This document shows, piece after piece, positions 1 to 6,392 of a stretch of DNA of 6,799 nt; within the stretch, counting starts at the first letter, position 1, and every line of letters starts with the position of its first letter. This stretch comes from JALORV01 sp035429725. GTDB taxonomy: Bacteria; Pseudomonadota; Gammaproteobacteria; Burkholderiales; Burkholderiaceae_F. The translations under genes and the position numbers were made by a program. Under the pieces are notes generated by a model that saw only the letters and a program-made list of their open reading frames with translations, searched no databases and was not told the origin of the DNA. The stretch covers positions 1 to 6,799 of the forward strand of contig DAOMFI010000150.1 in NCBI GenBank assembly GCA_035429725.1. The letters are read 5' to 3'.

Positions 1-885
1 CAGCAGAAGTTCATCAACGTGCTGACCGGCGGCCAGAGTGGCGTGTACTACCCGCTCGGCGTCGCGCTGGGGCAGATTTACAGCAAGGCGATTCCGGACA
101 CGAAGACCAGCGTGCAGGCCACCAAGGCCTCGGTCGAGAACCTGAACCTGGTGCAGGCCGGCCGCGGCGAAATCGCCTTCACACTGGGCGATGCACTGTC
201 AGACGCCTGGAAAGGCGACGAAGAAGCCGGCTTCAAGACGCCGCTGAAGAGCCTGCGCACCGTCGCCGGCATCTACCCGAACTACATCCAGATCGTCGCC
301 AATGCGGACTCCGGCATCAAGACGCTGGCCGATCTCAAGGGAAAGCGCATTTCCGTGGGTGCACCGCGCTCGGGCACCGAGCTCAACGCCCGGGCCATCC
401 TGAAGGCGGCCGGCCTCACCTACAAGGACTTCGCGAAGGTCGAGTACCTGCCGTTCGGCGAATCGGTCGAGTTGATGAAGAACCGCCAACTCGACGTCAC
501 CCTGCAGTCGGCGGGTCTCGGCGTGGCCTCGATCCGCGACCTCGCGACCGCCGTCAAGATCACCGTTGTCTCGGTTCCGCTTGAAGTCGTCTCTAAGATT
601 GGCGATCCCGCTTACCTGCCTGCCTCGATTCCGGCGAACACCTACACCGGTCAGACGGAAGCCGTGCCTACCGTCGCAATCCGCAACTTCCTGGTGACCA
701 GCGAGGCCGTGCCCGCCGACACCGTCTATGCAATGACTAAGGCACTCTTCACCAACCTCGACCAGATGGCCGCGGCGCACGCGGCAGCCAAGACGATCAC
801 GGCCGCGGACGCGCCGAAGAGCCTGCCGGTGCCGTTGCATCCCGGCGCGGAGCGTTACTACCGTGAGGCCGGCCTGCTGAAGTAG
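1..885 (+). CDS. TAXI-family TRAP transporter solute-binding protein, 5'-truncated
   Basis: This is the periplasmic substrate-binding component of a TRAP transporter of the TAXI type. It captures a small organic solute and hands it to the membrane permease encoded next. The reading frame is open from base 1, so the signal peptide and true start lie outside the window; 294 residues are visible against about 320 for the family. The GTG at 19 is internal, because the family motif GGQSGVYYPLG follows immediately and conserved-looking sequence precedes it. Other family marks are ASVENLNLV near visible residues 43-51, the DSGIKTLADLKGKRISVGAP stretch near 103-122 followed by SGTELNA, and a C-terminal HPGAERYYREAG. 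Characterised family members bind glutamate or glutamine, but the substrate cannot be read from this sequence. The gene ends 40 nt before a terminator hairpin that separates it from the permease. Family assignment is firm; substrate is unknown. Confidence 0.93.
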   Translation, partial: QQKFINVLTGGQSGVYYPLGVALGQIYSKAIPDTKTSVQATKASVENLNLVQAGRGEIAFTLGDALSDAWKGDEEAGFKTPLKSLRTVAGIYPNYIQIVANADSGIKTLADLKGKRISVGAPRSGTELNARAILKAAGLTYKDFAKVEYLPFGESVELMKNRQLDVTLQSAGLGVASIRDLATAVKITVVSVPLEVVSKIGDPAYLPASIPANTYTGQTEAVPTVAIRNFLVTSEAVPADTVYAMTKALFTNLDQMAAAHAAAKTITAADAPKSLPVPLHPGAERYYREAGLLK

Positions 886-925
886 ACGAACCCGCATGAA
901 GTAGATGTACCCCACTGAGTCCAAG

Positions 926-960
926 AAAATGGCACAGGTTGACCTGTGCCATTTTTATTT
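926..960 (+). terminator. Intrinsic terminator between TRAP binding-protein and permease genes
   Basis: A perfect 13-bp inverted repeat is seen: AAAATGGCACAGG at 926-938 pairs with CCTGTGCCATTTT at 943-955 across the 4-nt loop TTGA. The descending arm runs into TTTTTATTT (952-960). GC-rich stem core plus T-tract is the classical rho-independent layout. It sits 40 nt after the binding-protein stop and just before the permease ribosome-binding site, so it probably works as a partial terminator that lowers permease transcription relative to the binding protein. It could alternatively stabilise the 3' end of a processed binding-protein mRNA. Partial read-through is inferred because no separate permease promoter is obvious. 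Confidence 0.88.
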
Positions 961-963
961 GCG

Positions 964-968
964 AAGGA
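964..968 (+). promoter_or_regulatory. Ribosome-binding site that fixes the permease start
   Basis: AAGGA lies 7 nt upstream of the ATG at 976. The in-frame GTG at 946 is inside the descending arm of the terminator hairpin and has no Shine-Dalgarno sequence, so it is a poor start. The ATG at 971 is out of frame and meets a stop after two codons. Confidence 0.8.
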
Positions 969-975
969 CGATGCG

Positions 976-3030
976 ATGACCCACGCAGTGGCCGATGCGG
1001 ATGCCGATCTGCAACACGGAGCCGTGCACTTCACGCCGGCGGTGTTTGCGGTGGCCATCGCATTTTCAAGCTTCCAGATCATCACTGCTGCTTTCAGCCC
1101 GATTTCCAGCACGGTGGTCCGCGCCATCCATGTGGGATTCCTGCTGCTGATGACTTTCCTGCTGATGCCGCCCCTCAAGCGGCGCTGGCTCGGCTGGATC
1201 GTTGGCGGCATCGGTTTCGTCGCGAGCTTTTATCACTGGATCTTCGAAGCGGACCTGATCCAGCGCGCCGGTGAGCTCACAAACTGGGACATGGTCATCG
1301 GCGTCATCACCATCGCGCTGGTCTTCGAGGCCGCGCGCCGCGTCATGGGCATTGCCCTGCCGCTGATCTGCGCGGCGTTCCTGCTCTACGGACTTTTCGG
1401 CCAGTACCTGCCGGCGCCGCTGACGCACCGTGGGTACGGCCTGGACCAGGTCATCGGGCAGCTCGGCTTCGGCACCGAGGGTATCTACGGCACGCCGACG
1501 TACGTGTCTTCGTCCTATATCTTTCTTTTCATCCTGTTCGGCTCGTTCCTCGAACAGGCCGGCATGATCAAGCTCTTCACCGACTTCGCGCTCGGATTGT
1601 TCGGCCACCGTCAGGGCGGGCCTGCCAAGGTGGCGGTGGTCTCTTCCGCACTGATGGGCACGATCAACGGATCGGGCGTCGCGAACGTCGTGACGACCGG
1701 GCAGTTCACGATCCCGCTGATGAAGCGCTTCGGGTACAAGCCGGCGTTCGCGGGCGGCGTCGAGGCCACGTCGAGCATGGGCGGACAGATCATGCCGCCC
1801 GTGATGGGCGCGGTGGCATTCATCATGTCGGAGACGATCAACGTCCCCTATGTGGAGATCTGCAAGGCGGCGGCGGTGCCGGCGCTGCTTTACTTCCTGA
1901 CCGCCTTCGTCATGGTCCATCTCGAGGCGGGCCGGGCCGGCCTGCGCGGCATTCCGAAGGAGGAATGCCCGAACCCGTGGCGCGCCGTGCAGGAGCGCTG
2001 GTACCTGGTGCTGCCGCTCCTGATGCTCGTCTTCCTGCTGTTCTCGGGCTATACGCCGCTGTTCTCGGGCATGGTGTCGCTGGCGCTGACGGTCGTGCTG
2101 ATCTTCGGCTTCACACTCGCGCTGCGCTTCGGCGCAACGGGAATGCGCATCCTGTTCTGGATCGTCATCGGCGTGGCCTGTTCCGCCTTCTTCAAGTACG
2201 GCATCGGCGCGATCATGGTGGTCATTGCTGTCATGGCCGTGGCGCTGCTCGCCGCCGCAGGCGGGCGCGCGACCCTGAAGGACGCGATCGACGCCATGGC
2301 CAACGGTGCGCGTCACGCCCTGCCGGTCGGCGTGGCCTGCGCACTCGTCGGCGTGATCATCGGGGTGCTCACGCTCACCGGCGCCGCGACCAATTTCGCC
2401 GGCTACATCATCCAGATGGGCGAAAAGAGCCTGTTCCTGAGCCTTGCGCTGACGATGTTCGTGTGTCTGGTGCTCGGCATGGGCATCCCGACGATCCCAA
2501 ACTACATCATCACGAGTTCGCTGGCTGCGCCCGCGCTGCTGGAACTCGGCGTGCCGCTGATCGTCTCGCACATGTTTGTCTTCTACTTCGGCATCATGGC
2601 CGACCTCACTCCGCCGGTGGCGCTGGCGGCCTTCGCGGCAGCACCGATCGCACGCGAGTCGGGCATGAAGATCGGCGTGCAGGCCGTCCGCATCGCGATC
2701 GCCGGCTTCATCATCCCGTACATGGCGGTATACGCGCCGGCGCTGATGCTGCAAGGTGACTATTCCTGGTTCGACCTGGCCTATGTGAACTTCAAGGCGA
2801 TCCTCGCCATCGTGCTGTGGGGCGGCGCTGCGATCGGCTACTGGCTCGCGCCGCTCAACTGGGTCGAGCGCCTGCTCGCCTTCGTTTCTGCGGCGCTTCT
2901 TGTTGCGGCTGTGCCGCTGACGGACGAAATCGGCATCGCCGGGGCGGCGGCACTGCTCACCTGGCATGCGGTGCGTGCGCGCGGCCGGCGTCGTGCCGCG
3001 GCCGCGGCGACTCCTTCGCAAGGCGGATGA
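976..3030 (+). CDS. TRAP transporter fused permease (DctQ-DctM-like, TAXI type)
   Basis: This is the membrane permease of the TRAP system, in which the small (DctQ-like) and large (DctM-like) subunits are joined in one polypeptide. It imports the solute delivered by the upstream binding protein, usually driven by Na+ or H+. The chosen ATG gives 684 residues, within the normal range for fused TAXI permeases. Residues 20-145 hold several hydrophobic helices of the DctQ-like part. The DctM-like part carries the conserved stretch from NGSGVANVVTTGQFTIPLM (231-249) to GGQIMPPVMGAVAFIMSE (269-286), then GMGIPTIPNYI (501-511) and FYFGIMADLTPPVALAAF (536-553). Two further hydrophobic segments follow residue 600, and the chain ends in a basic, alanine-rich tail (ARGRRRAAAAA). 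The last codons overlap the DUF1850 start by 4 nt. Long open frames on the opposite strand are GC-driven shadows. Confidence 0.96.
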   Translation: MTHAVADADADLQHGAVHFTPAVFAVAIAFSSFQIITAAFSPISSTVVRAIHVGFLLLMTFLLMPPLKRRWLGWIVGGIGFVASFYHWIFEADLIQRAGELTNWDMVIGVITIALVFEAARRVMGIALPLICAAFLLYGLFGQYLPAPLTHRGYGLDQVIGQLGFGTEGIYGTPTYVSSSYIFLFILFGSFLEQAGMIKLFTDFALGLFGHRQGGPAKVAVVSSALMGTINGSGVANVVTTGQFTIPLMKRFGYKPAFAGGVEATSSMGGQIMPPVMGAVAFIMSETINVPYVEICKAAAVPALLYFLTAFVMVHLEAGRAGLRGIPKEECPNPWRAVQERWYLVLPLLMLVFLLFSGYTPLFSGMVSLALTVVLIFGFTLALRFGATGMRILFWIVIGVACSAFFKYGIGAIMVVIAVMAVALLAAAGGRATLKDAIDAMANGARHALPVGVACALVGVIIGVLTLTGAATNFAGYIIQMGEKSLFLSLALTMFVCLVLGMGIPTIPNYIITSSLAAPALLELGVPLIVSHMFVFYFGIMADLTPPVALAAFAAAPIARESGMKIGVQAVRIAIAGFIIPYMAVYAPALMLQGDYSWFDLAYVNFKAILAIVLWGGAAIGYWLAPLNWVERLLAFVSAALLVAAVPLTDEIGIAGAAALLTWHAVRARGRRRAAAAATPSQGG

Positions 3031-3404
3031 TTGCCGCAGCGCTTTGCATCGCCGTGGGAGCGCAGCTCGTCTCGCTTCCCCTTCGCCGGTTCACGCTGCA
3101 ATGGCAGCACACGGTTGAGAAGGTCCTGTGGGAAGAGGACTACCTCGTCGTCGACCGGTGGTTGCTGCTCGAGCGTGCGCGGATACGCGGCTCCGGCGCA
3201 GGCATGGAACCGCCGCCCGGTTCGGTTCTGGTCGGCGGTGCCTGGAGCTACCGGCCGGCCGATCGCTGGCGCCGCTCAGTCGAGCTTGCGCGGTCCGAAT
3301 ACGGCGAGGACTATCGCCTGTGCATTGAAGGCCGTTGTCGGCCGCTCAGTGCGATCGTCGCGACCCCGGGACCCACGACTCTGACCGCCTGCCACGGCGG
3401 CTGA
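3027..3404 (+). CDS. DUF1850 domain protein, TRAP-associated
   Basis: This 125-residue protein matches the DUF1850 family, whose members are often encoded beside TAXI-type TRAP transporters and whose function is not established. The start codon overlaps the permease stop (ATGA, 3027-3030), which implies translational coupling. AAGGCGG just upstream, inside the permease end, can serve as ribosome-binding site. Residues 1-17 are hydrophobic and may form a signal peptide or membrane anchor. Family marks are FTLQWQHTVEKVLWEEDY (22-39) and GSGAGMEPPPG (55-65), followed by GAWSYRP (71-77). The C-terminal half has C99 and C104 (CIEGRC) and C122, which could form a disulfide if exported. The open frame continues upstream to 2817, but that part overlaps the permease and is not expected to be translated. 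A role as accessory factor for the transporter is inferred from context only. Confidence 0.85.
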   Translation: MIAAALCIAVGAQLVSLPLRRFTLQWQHTVEKVLWEEDYLVVDRWLLLERARIRGSGAGMEPPPGSVLVGGAWSYRPADRWRRSVELARSEYGEDYRLCIEGRCRPLSAIVATPGPTTLTACHGG

Positions 3405-3420
3405 CACCCCGGCAAGGCCT

Positions 3421-3612
3421 TCAGGCAGCCGGCCGCTTGCGATTCGGGCAGTCGGCGCAACTCAGCGATTGCCCGTTCGGGAGGTGCATCGCGGGGCCGC
3501 CGCACGAGCCACGCAGGCAGCGGCCGGTCGCCATCACGCCGAGCGCCATGCCGAGCACCGCGAGGCCGACAATCGCCAGCGAGGCGAGCAGGATCATCCA
3601 GAAGGTCCCCAT
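3421..3612 (-). CDS. nqrM: Na+-NQR maturation factor NqrM
   Basis: This 63-residue membrane protein matches NqrM (DUF539), which is required to assemble active Na+-NQR and is thought to help deliver or build its membrane-embedded iron centre. Residues 4-29 form one hydrophobic helix. It is followed by a Cys-containing segment with the family signature RGSCGG (34-39). Four cysteines are present: C32, C37, C52 and C55, the last two as CADC. The start ATG shares one base with the apbE stop (TGATG), and a GGAG at 3621-3624 on the minus strand lies 8 nt upstream. The gene therefore looks translationally coupled to apbE, a common nqr operon order. It is the last gene before the convergent junction. 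The same frame is open upstream to 3987 but there overlaps apbE. The cysteine spacing after GSCGG looks less standard than in Vibrio proteins. Confidence 0.87.
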   Translation of the reverse strand: MGTFWMILLASLAIVGLAVLGMALGVMATGRCLRGSCGGPAMHLPNGQSLSCADCPNRKRPAA

Positions 3613-4658
3613 CACGCACGCTCCGGTTGAAGGGCGGCGAATGCCGGCGTCATTGAGTCGCGGAAGCCGCCCGCCGAACGCTCGATGAACTGGGCGGCGA
3701 CGCCGGACGCTTCCGCGAGCGCCCTGCCCCGTTCGGCGCCGAGCACGATGAGCGCCGTGGCCAGCGCATCGGCCCGCATGCAATCGTCGGCAACGACGGT
3801 CACCGAGCAGAGTCCATGACGGATGGGCATGCCGCTTGCCGGGTCGATCTCGTGCGAGTAGCGCCGGCCATCTTCGATGAAGTAGTTGCGGTAGTCGCCC
3901 GAGGTTGCCATCGCGCGGCCATCCAGTGCGACGACCCAACGCGCACGCTGCGGCAACGCATCGGGCTCTTCGATTCCGATCCGCCACGCCTGCCCCGCCG
4001 CGTTGCGCCCAAGCACCCGGACTTCACCACCGACTTCGACCATGTAGTCCCGCACGCCGCGGGCCTCGAGCTCCGCGGCCACGTGATCCACTCCGTACCC
4101 TTTGGCTATCCCGCCAAGGTCCGCCTGCAGGCCGGCATGCCGCTTGACGACGGTGCGGCGAGACGCATCGAGTGCAAGGCTGCGCCAGTCAACCCGGCGG
4201 CGCTCCGCCGCCACTGCGCCCGGCGTGGGTACGCGTCGCGATGCTCGCGTGCCAAAGCCCCAGTGTTCCACCAGCGGTGCCACCGTGACGTCGAAGGCAC
4301 CTTCGGACCAGCGGCTGACTTCGCACGCCGCCGACAGCACGTCGTAGAGCTCGTCCGACAGGGTGATCGGCGTGCCTTCCGCGGCGCGGTTCAGGGACGA
4401 GAGTTCCGATTGAGGCTGGAACATCGACATGCGATCGTCGACGTCGTCGAGCGCCGCCTGGATCACAGCACGAAGCCTCGCCGCGTCGCTCTCGGGCGCC
4501 CGCAGCCGGACGTTGTAGGTCGAGCCCATGGTCGACCCGCCCAGTTGAAGATAGCTTGGCGTCGCGGCTGTTCCGGGAACGCGCCCGCAACCGCTCAGCG
4601 CCAGGGCGCCCATGCCGAGCACCAGACTGCGGCGGCGCGGAGAAAGAATGGCGTCCAT
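3612..4658 (-). CDS. apbE: FAD:protein FMN transferase ApbE, lipoprotein
   Basis: ApbE uses FAD and Mg2+ to attach FMN covalently to threonine or serine residues of target proteins; in this operon the expected targets are NqrB and NqrC. The chosen ATG gives 348 residues, typical of the family. The N-terminus has three arginines (8-10), a hydrophobic stretch and a lipobox LSGC with C24, so the mature protein is probably lipid-anchored on the periplasmic side. Family motifs are STMGSTYNVRL (42-52), ADLGGIAKGYGVD (179-191), AMATSGDYRNYF (249-260), SHEIDPASGMPI (268-279) and DALATALIVLG (297-307). A TTG at 4691 would add 11 residues but overlaps the CBS gene end, whereas the ATG at 4658 has AGGAG 8 nt upstream. 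It follows the CBS gene by 22 nt and its stop overlaps the nqrM start. Confidence 0.95.
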   Translation of the reverse strand: MDAILSPRRRSLVLGMGALALSGCGRVPGTAATPSYLQLGGSTMGSTYNVRLRAPESDAARLRAVIQAALDDVDDRMSMFQPQSELSSLNRAAEGTPITLSDELYDVLSAACEVSRWSEGAFDVTVAPLVEHWGFGTRASRRVPTPGAVAAERRRVDWRSLALDASRRTVVKRHAGLQADLGGIAKGYGVDHVAAELEARGVRDYMVEVGGEVRVLGRNAAGQAWRIGIEEPDALPQRARWVVALDGRAMATSGDYRNYFIEDGRRYSHEIDPASGMPIRHGLCSVTVVADDCMRADALATALIVLGAERGRALAEASGVAAQFIERSAGGFRDSMTPAFAALQPERA

Positions 4659-4666
4659 GTTGTCGT

Positions 4667-4671
4667 CTCCT
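4667..4671 (-). promoter_or_regulatory. Ribosome-binding site that fixes the apbE start
   Basis: On the minus strand AGGAG lies 8 nt before the ATG at 4658. It supports that start over the upstream in-frame TTG at 4691, which lies inside the end of the CBS gene. Confidence 0.78.
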
Positions 4672-4680
4672 GCTGACTGC

Positions 4681-5133
4681 TCAGCTTTCAAGGCGTGCTC
4701 CGGTGCCGCGCACGGCGGCCTCGAACCGGCCTTCGCCGCGTTCGATCATCTGCCGCACCAGATCGCCGATCGAGATCAGCCCGTAGACGCGCGGGCCGTC
4801 GATGACCAGCAGATGCCGGTGCCGGTTCATGTGCATGAGGGAGAGCGCCGCCTCGATCGTCGTGCCCGGCGTGACAAAACGTACGTCGCGCGTCATAACC
4901 AGCGAGATCGGCGTCTTCTTCGGATCAAGGCCGGCGTTCACCACGCGCACCAGCACGTCGCGCTCGGTGAAGATCCCGCCGACCAGACCGTCTTCGGTCT
5001 TGATCAGCACCGCACCGACGTGGCGCGCCGCCATGACCTGCACCGCCTCCGCGACGGTGGACGACGCCGGAACCGAGATCAGTTCGTCGCTCGCCTTCGT
5101 GCGTACGACGTGCTCGACGGTCTCCTGCAGCAT
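4681..5133 (-). CDS. Two-CBS-domain protein in the nqr operon
   Basis: This 150-residue soluble protein is a stand-alone pair of CBS domains, a module that usually binds adenine nucleotides or related ligands (AMP, ATP, NAD(H), S-adenosylmethionine) and changes shape to regulate a partner. The first domain spans roughly residues 8-62 and ends in GIFTERDV. The second spans roughly 77-131 and ends in GLISIGDLV. Both keep the T/S-x-x-D pattern typical of nucleotide ribose contacts (T56/D59 and S121/D124). No membrane segment, DNA-binding domain or enzyme domain is attached. The ATG at 5133 is preceded by GGAGGAG at 5137-5143, a strong ribosome-binding site; the frame stays open upstream, but that part overlaps nqrF. 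It lies 20 nt after nqrF and 22 nt before apbE. A role in sensing energy or redox state for Na+-NQR is inferred from position only. Confidence 0.92.
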   Translation of the reverse strand: MLQETVEHVVRTKASDELISVPASSTVAEAVQVMAARHVGAVLIKTEDGLVGGIFTERDVLVRVVNAGLDPKKTPISLVMTRDVRFVTPGTTIEAALSLMHMNRHRHLLVIDGPRVYGLISIGDLVRQMIERGEGRFEAAVRGTGARLES

Positions 5134-5136
5134 GGT

Positions 5137-5143
5137 CTCCTCC
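5137..5143 (-). promoter_or_regulatory. Strong ribosome-binding site that fixes the CBS-gene start
   Basis: GGAGGAG on the minus strand precedes the ATG at 5133; its GGAGG core is 5 nt from the start. It rules out the longer frame that begins inside nqrF at 5247, and it is the strongest Shine-Dalgarno match noted in this operon segment. Confidence 0.8.
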
Positions 5144-5153
5144 CCCTGCCCGA

Positions 5154-6377
5154 TCAACCGAAGTCGTCGAGCATGATGTTCTCGCGATCGACGCCGAGAT
5201 TCAGCAGCATCGCGATGACGGCCTTCGTCATCGGCCCCGGGCCGCACATGTAGTACTCGACATCTTCCGGCGCCGGATGATCCTTCAGGTAGTTTTCGAA
5301 CAGCACGTTATGGATGAAGCCGGTCGGACCGGTCCAGTTGTCCTCGGGCAACGGCTCCGAGAGCGCCAGGTGCCAGGTGAAGTTCGGGTTCTCGGCGGCG
5401 AGCTTGTCGAACTCGTCGACATAGAACGCCTCGCGCATGCTGCGCGCGCCGTACCAGTAGGTCATCTTGCGCTTCGAGTGCAGCCGCAGCAGCTGGTCGA
5501 AGATGTGGGAGCGCATCGGCGCCATGCCGGCGCCGCCGCCGACAAAGCACATCTCCGCGTCGGTGTCGCGGGCGAAGAACTCGCCAAAGGGGCCGGACAC
5601 GGTCACCTCGTCGCCCGGCTTCAGGTTGAACACCCACGAGCTCATGATGCCCGGCGGGATGTCCTGCCGGTACTCCGGCGGGAACGCGATGCGAATCGTG
5701 AACAGGAGGATGCCCTTTTCGAGCGGGTAGTTCGCCATCGAATAGGCGCGCGTGATCGGCTGCGGCGAGATCGACCTGAACCGCCAGAGGTCGAACTTGT
5801 CCCAGGCCTCGCGGAACTCGGGTTCGATGGCGAAGCTCTTGAAGTCGATCTCGTGAGGCGGGCACTCGAGCTGCACGTAGCCGCCGGCCCGGAACGGCAC
5901 TTCCTCGCCCGCCGGCAACTCGAGCTTCAGCTCCTTGATGAAAGTCGCGACATTGCGGTTCGAAATCACGCGGCAGTTCCACTTCCGCACGCTGAAGATC
6001 TCGGGTGCGACCTCGATCTTCATGTCGCCCTTGACCTTGACCTGGCACGCGAGGCGGCAGCCGCGCCGCGCCTCGCCCGGACTGATGAACCCGGTCTCGG
6101 TCGGCAGCAGCGCGCCTCCGCCTTCCTTGATCACGACTTCGCAGACGCCGCAGGCGCCCTTGCCGCCGCAGGCCGACGGGATGAAGATCTTGTTGTCCGC
6201 GAGCGCACCCAGCAATGTTCCGCCAGCCGCGACCTTCAGCGTCTTGTCGGCATCCTCGTTCACGACGATCGATACCTCGCCGGCGGCAACGAGCTTGCTG
6301 CGCGCACCGAGCAGGATTCCGACCAGCAGCAGCACGACTCCGGTGAACATCAGCACGGCGAGAATGATGTCGAGCAT
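5154..6377 (-). CDS. nqrF: Na+-translocating NADH:quinone reductase subunit F
   Basis: NqrF is the entry subunit of Na+-NQR: it oxidises NADH at the cytoplasmic face and passes electrons through FAD and a 2Fe-2S cluster to the other subunits. The protein has 407 residues, matching Vibrio NqrF almost exactly. Residues 3-24 form the N-terminal membrane anchor. The ferredoxin domain follows with cluster ligands C70, C76, C79 and C111. The FAD domain has RAYSMANYP (210-218), with R210, Y212 and S246 at the positions known from Vibrio NqrF, and GPFGEFF (262-268). The NADH domain has GGGAGMAP (280-287), YWYGARS (307-313) and MCGPGPM (377-383). The chain ends LDDFG with F406 conserved. It starts 15 nt after nqrE; the only upstream AGGA overlaps the nqrE stop 13 nt away, so translation may depend on coupling to nqrE. 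Confidence 0.98.
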   Translation of the reverse strand: MLDIILAVLMFTGVVLLLVGILLGARSKLVAAGEVSIVVNEDADKTLKVAAGGTLLGALADNKIFIPSACGGKGACGVCEVVIKEGGGALLPTETGFISPGEARRGCRLACQVKVKGDMKIEVAPEIFSVRKWNCRVISNRNVATFIKELKLELPAGEEVPFRAGGYVQLECPPHEIDFKSFAIEPEFREAWDKFDLWRFRSISPQPITRAYSMANYPLEKGILLFTIRIAFPPEYRQDIPPGIMSSWVFNLKPGDEVTVSGPFGEFFARDTDAEMCFVGGGAGMAPMRSHIFDQLLRLHSKRKMTYWYGARSMREAFYVDEFDKLAAENPNFTWHLALSEPLPEDNWTGPTGFIHNVLFENYLKDHPAPEDVEYYMCGPGPMTKAVIAMLLNLGVDRENIMLDDFG

Positions 6378-6392
6378 GGCAGCTGCGGCGTC

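Noticed and set aside
199..924. A 241-codon open frame on the minus strand opposite the binding-protein gene
   Set aside because: Low-complexity arginine- and glycine-rich product opposite a well-conserved TAXI protein; a codon-bias shadow.
886..925. Possible promoter for the permease between the binding-protein stop and the hairpin
   Set aside because: No convincing -35/-10 pair was seen in this short stretch, and a promoter upstream of the terminator would be subject to the same termination.
946..975. GTG at 946 as the permease start
   Set aside because: It lies inside the terminator hairpin without a ribosome-binding site. The ATG at 976 has AAGGA 7 nt upstream.
1066..3021. A 651-codon open frame on the minus strand opposite the TRAP permease
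   Set aside because: Its product is dominated by Arg, His, Asp, Glu and Gln with no recognisable domain, as expected from the complement of a GC-rich membrane-protein gene. The plus-strand permease has clear family motifs.
3409..3432. Possible terminator at the convergent junction (CCGGC pairing with GCCGG)
   Set aside because: The stem is only 5 bp with a large or bulged interior and no T-tract on either strand.
3816..4676. A 286-codon plus-strand open frame opposite apbE
   Set aside because: Arg/Ala/His-rich with no motifs, while the minus-strand apbE frame carries all family signatures.
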